From: Auritidibacter sp. Marseille-P8566
GTDB taxonomy: Bacteria; Bacteroidota; Bacteroidia; Flavobacteriales; Flavobacteriaceae
Length of the DNA: 7,174 bases
Direction: 5' to 3'
NCBI GenBank assembly: GCA_943325595.2
Contig: CALPQA020000091.1
Location: 1 to 7,174, forward strand
In this document: in pieces, positions 6,886 to 7,174 of the stretch
How positions within the stretch are numbered: the stretch's first letter is position 1
Layout of the letters: each line of letters begins with the position of its first letter
Notes under the pieces: model-generated
What the model saw: only the letters and a program-made list of their open reading frames with translations
Told to the model about the DNA's origin: nothing
The model's database searches: none
Translations under genes and position numbers: made by a program

Positions 6886-7174
6886 TTAATAGTTTTTAAA
6901 CTTTTTTCTCCAAGAAATTTCAATTCTAAGTCCAATGTTTTGTAGTAGTAAATAGAAACTTCTGTTTTTAAAGGAATGAATTATTTCATAATGAACTCTT
7001 TTCTGAAGTGCTAAATCTTCAACTTTGGAACGGTTTAATTTCAATGCTTTTCTAAGAATTTTATAGGTGGAAGCATTAATTTTGTTTTTTTTCTTGAAAA
7101 AATGAGTTCCTAAGGAGTTGGAAACAATTCTTTTTTTTATCAAAATGGCATCAATAAAATCAAATTCATACACC
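6886..7174 (-). CDS. Unrecognised protein, C-terminal part, partial at right edge
   Basis: A minus-strand reading frame enters from the right edge and runs 95 codons to a TAA at 6888-6886. A GTG sits at 7173-7171, but the frame is still open at the edge, so this is probably an internal valine and the protein begins outside the window. The visible tail starts YEFDFIDAILIKKR and ends ISWRKKFKNY; it is strongly basic, probably helical, and has no clear membrane segment. I do not recognise a family. The location suggests a polysaccharide-biosynthesis protein, possibly the tail of a glycosyltransferase, but no catalytic motif is visible. Its stop lies immediately beside the stop of the converging acyltransferase gene. 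The case for a real gene rests on the absence of stops over 288 AT-rich bases, the lack of any plus-strand gene there, and a neat stop-to-stop junction. Confidence 0.55.
   Translation of the reverse strand, partial: VYEFDFIDAILIKKRIVSNSLGTHFFKKKNKINASTYKILRKALKLNRSKVEDLALQKRVHYEIIHSFKNRSFYLLLQNIGLRIEISWRKKFKNY

Noticed and set aside
6888..6916. Possible terminator hairpin with a T-rich stretch after the acyltransferase stop
   Set aside because: The inverted repeat has only five AT-rich base pairs with a two-base loop and lies inside the converging reading frame.

Overview
The window looks like a chromosomal segment from a Flavobacterium-type member of the Bacteroidota. It is strongly AT-rich, its proteins are rich in Lys/Asn/Ile, and no gene start has a clear Shine-Dalgarno sequence. 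The leftmost gene encodes the N-terminus of a secreted protein of the kind that in flavobacteria carries gliding-motility/type IX secretion C-terminal domains. The genus is inferred from protein character only; there is no RNA or housekeeping marker to confirm it.

Layout. Positions 1-1143 (minus strand) hold the first 381 codons of a large exported surface protein whose C-terminus lies outside the left edge. A 102-base AT-rich divergent intergenic region (1144-1245) follows. From 1246 to 6885 five plus-strand genes are packed head to tail: a FemAB/GNAT-like acyltransferase, a DegT/DnrJ/EryC1/StrS sugar aminotransferase of the FdtB/QdtB type, a GT2-like glycosyltransferase, a Wzx-type polysaccharide flippase, and an acyltransferase-3 (OafA-like) membrane protein. 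Neighbouring genes overlap by 4, 13 and 8 bases or are separated by a single base, so they almost certainly form one transcript with translational coupling. At 6886 the stop codon of a converging minus-strand gene directly abuts the stop of the last operon gene. That gene runs off the right edge and I do not recognise it.

How the genes work together. The five-gene block is a piece of a surface-polysaccharide (O-antigen, capsule or exopolysaccharide) cluster. The aminotransferase would install an amino group on a nucleotide-linked keto-deoxysugar, probably giving a 3-amino-3,6-dideoxyhexose. The FemAB/GNAT-like protein encoded just before it is a candidate for N-acylating that amino sugar. The glycosyltransferase would build the lipid-linked repeat unit, the flippase would move it across the inner membrane, and the acyltransferase-3 protein would add O-acyl groups. 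The sugar-nucleotide synthesis genes (RmlA/RmlB, a 3,4-ketoisomerase), the initiating transferase, the polymerase and the chain-length regulator are not in the window, so the chemistry of the sugar is inferred. I saw no mobile element, CRISPR array, tRNA, rRNA or convincing terminator. Most of the window is a recognisable polysaccharide locus; the least explained parts are the FemAB-like/aminotransferase pairing, the divergent glycosyltransferase and the right-edge gene.
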